Below, in pieces: positions 33,882 through 35,779 of a stretch of DNA of 35,779 nucleotides. A program made the position numbers and the translations under genes. This stretch comes from Pirellulales bacterium (GTDB lineage: Bacteria; Planctomycetota; Planctomycetia; Pirellulales; S012-138), in assembly GCA_028066245.1 (NCBI GenBank), contig JALCBR010000049.1, positions 1 through 35,779 of the forward strand, given 5' to 3'. How positions within the stretch are numbered: the first letter of the stretch is position 1; the number at the start of each line of letters is the position of its first letter. The notes beneath the pieces were generated by a model that was not told the origin of the DNA, ran no database searches, and saw nothing but the letters and a program-made list of their open reading frames with translations.

Positions 33882-34280
33882 AGGTCGGAAAGTTTGAGCG
33901 CGAAAGTAATGTATGAAGACCAAATAGACCGTACGCCGCAAAGCGCTGGCTTTGCCGGAATCGTGCGAGGGATGTTATCGTGCCTGATCTCGCCTCGCCG
34001 CAACAGACCGGAGCCACTGCTTTGAGGCGGAAATCGATCGAAAACCCAATCCCAGAACTTCGTAATTGGAACCAAACAGCGGTTCTTTCCGGCAACCCGT
34101 AGGCTGGCTCACTCAGGGTAAATATGTTCAAACAGAGTCCCTAAGGGCCGACGGTTGGGGTAACCCGTGTGTCTGCAGGATTCTCGCGGCGATGCGGGGA
34201 TCATGGCGTTGATCCAGACGGCCCATATGAAGGCAATGGCTCGGTAAATTGATCGTTGATCTCAGCAGCAAAACTCATTC
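33882..34280. promoter_or_regulatory. Divergent intergenic region cdsA / tsaB
   Basis: About 400 bp between divergent starts, without a convincing gene. It must hold both promoters. No clear palindrome, riboswitch or SD site was identified. Confidence 0.35.
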
Positions 34281-35021
34281 GTGAAAATCCTAGCCCTGGA
34301 AACAAGTGGGGGCTCAGCGGACCTGGCCCTGTTAGAATCGCGATCAGGCGAGTCGCAAACAATCTCCGCGAGGCAGATCCCGGCTCAGCCGCGCACCGCT
34401 CAGTCGTTGGCTCCCGCGATGAAGATCGCTCTACGCGAAAACAACTGGAGCCCTGCCGAAGTTGAAATGGTGGCCGTGGCAACAGGTCCCGGCTCGTTTA
34501 CAGGGTTGAGGTTGGGTGTTACCTCCGCGAAAGTCTTTGCCTATGCGGTTGGAGCGCGCGTGCAAGGCGTGAACACGCTGGAAGGCATCGCTTGGCATGT
34601 GAGTCGCTCGGGGCTTAGCGACGAGAGTGCGCGAATCCGCGTGGTGATGGACGCGCAGAGAAATCAAGTCTTCTCCATGGCCTGTTTCATGGCCGAGCTT
34701 TCCAAAGCCGATTACCCAAAACCCTCAATTGAAATTTTGGATGATGATGCCTGGTTGCAAAGCCTGGAGCCCGGTGATCTGCTCGCTGGCCCCGGCCTCA
34801 ACAAGTTTGGCGATTTGGTGAATTCCAAGAACTTACCTACAGGAGTCAGCGTTGCACCTTCCGAGCTTTGGCGCCCGAGTGCGACCGCGATCGGGCAGCT
34901 CGCCTGGCGCGACTTCGAGCGCGGACAAACATCGGCCGATGTTTGGTCGCTGATGCCGCGTTACTATCGCCAGAGTGCGGCGGAAGAGAAGCGGGCGAAA
35001 GAAGAGAGTGGGCGCCCATGA
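34281..35021 (+). CDS. tsaB: tRNA threonylcarbamoyladenosine biosynthesis protein TsaB
   Basis: 246 residues. ASKHA-fold partner of TsaD and TsaE in making the t6A modification of tRNAs reading ANN codons. The blocks ILALETSGGSADLAL at the N-terminus, VAVATGPGSFTGLRLGVTSAKVFAYA in the middle and VVMDAQRNQVF match TsaB. The C-terminus PRYYRQSAAEEKRAKE includes the Y.R.SAAEEK closing motif typical of the family. The GTG at 34281 starts directly at the first strand and is preferred. TsaD, TsaE and RimI are not in this window. It converges on the last gene. Confidence 0.93.
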   Translation: MKILALETSGGSADLALLESRSGESQTISARQIPAQPRTAQSLAPAMKIALRENNWSPAEVEMVAVATGPGSFTGLRLGVTSAKVFAYAVGARVQGVNTLEGIAWHVSRSGLSDESARIRVVMDAQRNQVFSMACFMAELSKADYPKPSIEILDDDAWLQSLEPGDLLAGPGLNKFGDLVNSKNLPTGVSVAPSELWRPSATAIGQLAWRDFERGQTSADVWSLMPRYYRQSAAEEKRAKEESGRP

Positions 35022-35093
35022 TGAGCTGAGCGCATGCACTGTTTCCACACGCTACAAACGACGACCGCTCACGTCGGTTTTACACTTCAGGCT

Positions 35094-35612
35094 TTACACC
35101 TCAGTTGCACCTGCCGGCTCTCCGTTTGTAAATGGATCATCACCAAGCTGGTTTGCCGTGCGGCGTTTACCAATACAAGTTGCGATCATCAACACGGCGC
35201 CCAAAAGCGTGGTCTGGACCATAGGGAAATCCGTTGCTGTCGCAATCACAAACAAGCACCTCCGCCAGAGGTACGGCTGTTGCCATTCCAACGCGGATGG
35301 CAACCAAACGAACTTTTGATACAAGGTGAACCCCGCAATAGTTGCCGCCCCCACGATGAGCAGCATAAGCCCGAAGCGCCATTTGGCTCGCAAAGAAAAG
35401 CTCCCGCTGCGACCCACCAAGAACACAAGGGGTGCTAGGAAGATCAACCAGGCTGAGTGCAGGGATACCAGGACTTGAATTGGCGGACCGCACCCCCAAA
35501 CTCCGCAATAGCCGTATCCCCAGTCGTTCGATTGCGAAACCGTCAAAGAGCCCAACAAGGCCGCAGGCCAAACCAGAAACCAAATCAAAAGTTTGATTAA
35601 GGAACCTGGCAT
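35094..35612 (-). CDS. Small membrane protein of unknown function
   Basis: About 172 residues from ATG 35612 (MPGSLIKLL), or 184 from 35648. Four hydrophobic segments: WFLVWPAALLGSLTV, SAWLIFLAPLVFLVG, FGLMLLIVGAATIAGF and TTLLGAVLMIATCIG. A loop CGVWGCGPPIQ between segments 1 and 2 contains two Cys that could form a disulfide. The polar C-terminus ends GEPAGATEV. The protein is not recognised and has no informative neighbour. Confidence 0.6.
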   Translation of the reverse strand: MPGSLIKLLIWFLVWPAALLGSLTVSQSNDWGYGYCGVWGCGPPIQVLVSLHSAWLIFLAPLVFLVGRSGSFSLRAKWRFGLMLLIVGAATIAGFTLYQKFVWLPSALEWQQPYLWRRCLFVIATATDFPMVQTTLLGAVLMIATCIGKRRTANQLGDDPFTNGEPAGATEV

Positions 35613-35779
35613 AGTCGATGACCGCACAGCGTTGCGTTGCAGTGGCATCCTGACACGAGCTTGGGAAAATGACGTAGATCGTTGCGGTTCCTGACGTCAG
35701 AAATCCGCTTGGTCGATCACTCGCTGCTACCAAACGCCGACTGCGTTAGCGAAATCACATAATACCTCTTGTTGCCAAA
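35613..35779. other. Right edge, no gene recognised
   Basis: About 165 bp upstream of the last gene. It should hold that gene's promoter; nothing further is recognised before the window ends. Confidence 0.3.

Noticed and set aside
1-35779. tRNA, rRNA, CRISPR arrays, insertion sequences, phage genes or attachment sites.
   Set aside because: No T-arm-like GGTTCGA block with a matching cloverleaf, no regular spaced repeats, no transposase or integrase motif, and no long terminal inverted or direct repeats were seen by eye.

Overview
The window looks like chromosomal DNA of a planctomycete (Planctomycetota). The basis is family content and style, not a database match: a BamA outer-membrane assembly protein carrying a very long Pro/Gly/Asn/Gln-rich insert, a DUF4416 protein, a flotillin-like FloA, several family-less proteins of the kind common in this phylum, GTG and TTG starts, and only a minority of genes with a clear Shine-Dalgarno (SD) site. 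I see no tRNA, rRNA, CRISPR array, insertion sequence or phage gene, so this reads as ordinary core/shell chromosome rather than a genomic island.

Layout. 1-4850 (+): FloA with an atypical C-terminus, a GNAT acetyltransferase, a large von Willebrand A (VWA) protein and an exported glycerophosphodiester phosphodiesterase. 5066-7929 (+): a histidine kinase translationally coupled to an NtrC-type sigma-54 activator. 7997-9159 (-): thiS-thiG of thiamine synthesis. 9413-13314 (+): an exported coiled-coil protein resembling the helical hairpin of membrane-fusion proteins, then glnE. 13330-14235 (-): phenylalanine hydroxylase. 14655-15596 (+): nucleoside hydrolase. 15651-17045 (-): alpha/beta hydrolase and a small helical protein. 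17345-19814 (+): an unknown protein coupled to a SNF2/HepA helicase.

19815-20609 is a long gene-free stretch with several inverted repeats, followed by an orphan HExxH zincin (20610-21320, +). Then come hemW (-) with a clear intrinsic terminator, a mobA-like gene (+, divergent), a ferric-reductase-like membrane protein and bamA (both -), fumarylacetoacetase (-), a polytopic His-motif membrane protein (+), an NAT-like enzyme overlapping a DUF4416 gene (+), cdsA (-), tsaB (+) and a small membrane protein (-).

Functional links. Phenylalanine hydroxylase and fumarylacetoacetase are the first and last steps of phenylalanine/tyrosine catabolism but lie about 14 kb apart with no intermediate enzyme between them. 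glnE and the NtrC-like system both belong to families often tied to nitrogen control, but nothing here shows they act together. BamA, CdsA and the exported coiled-coil protein point to a two-membrane envelope. The least explained items are the BamA insert, the unknown-protein/SNF2 pair, the basic-tailed zincin with its structured upstream region, and the ferric-reductase-like protein that appears to lack heme ligands.
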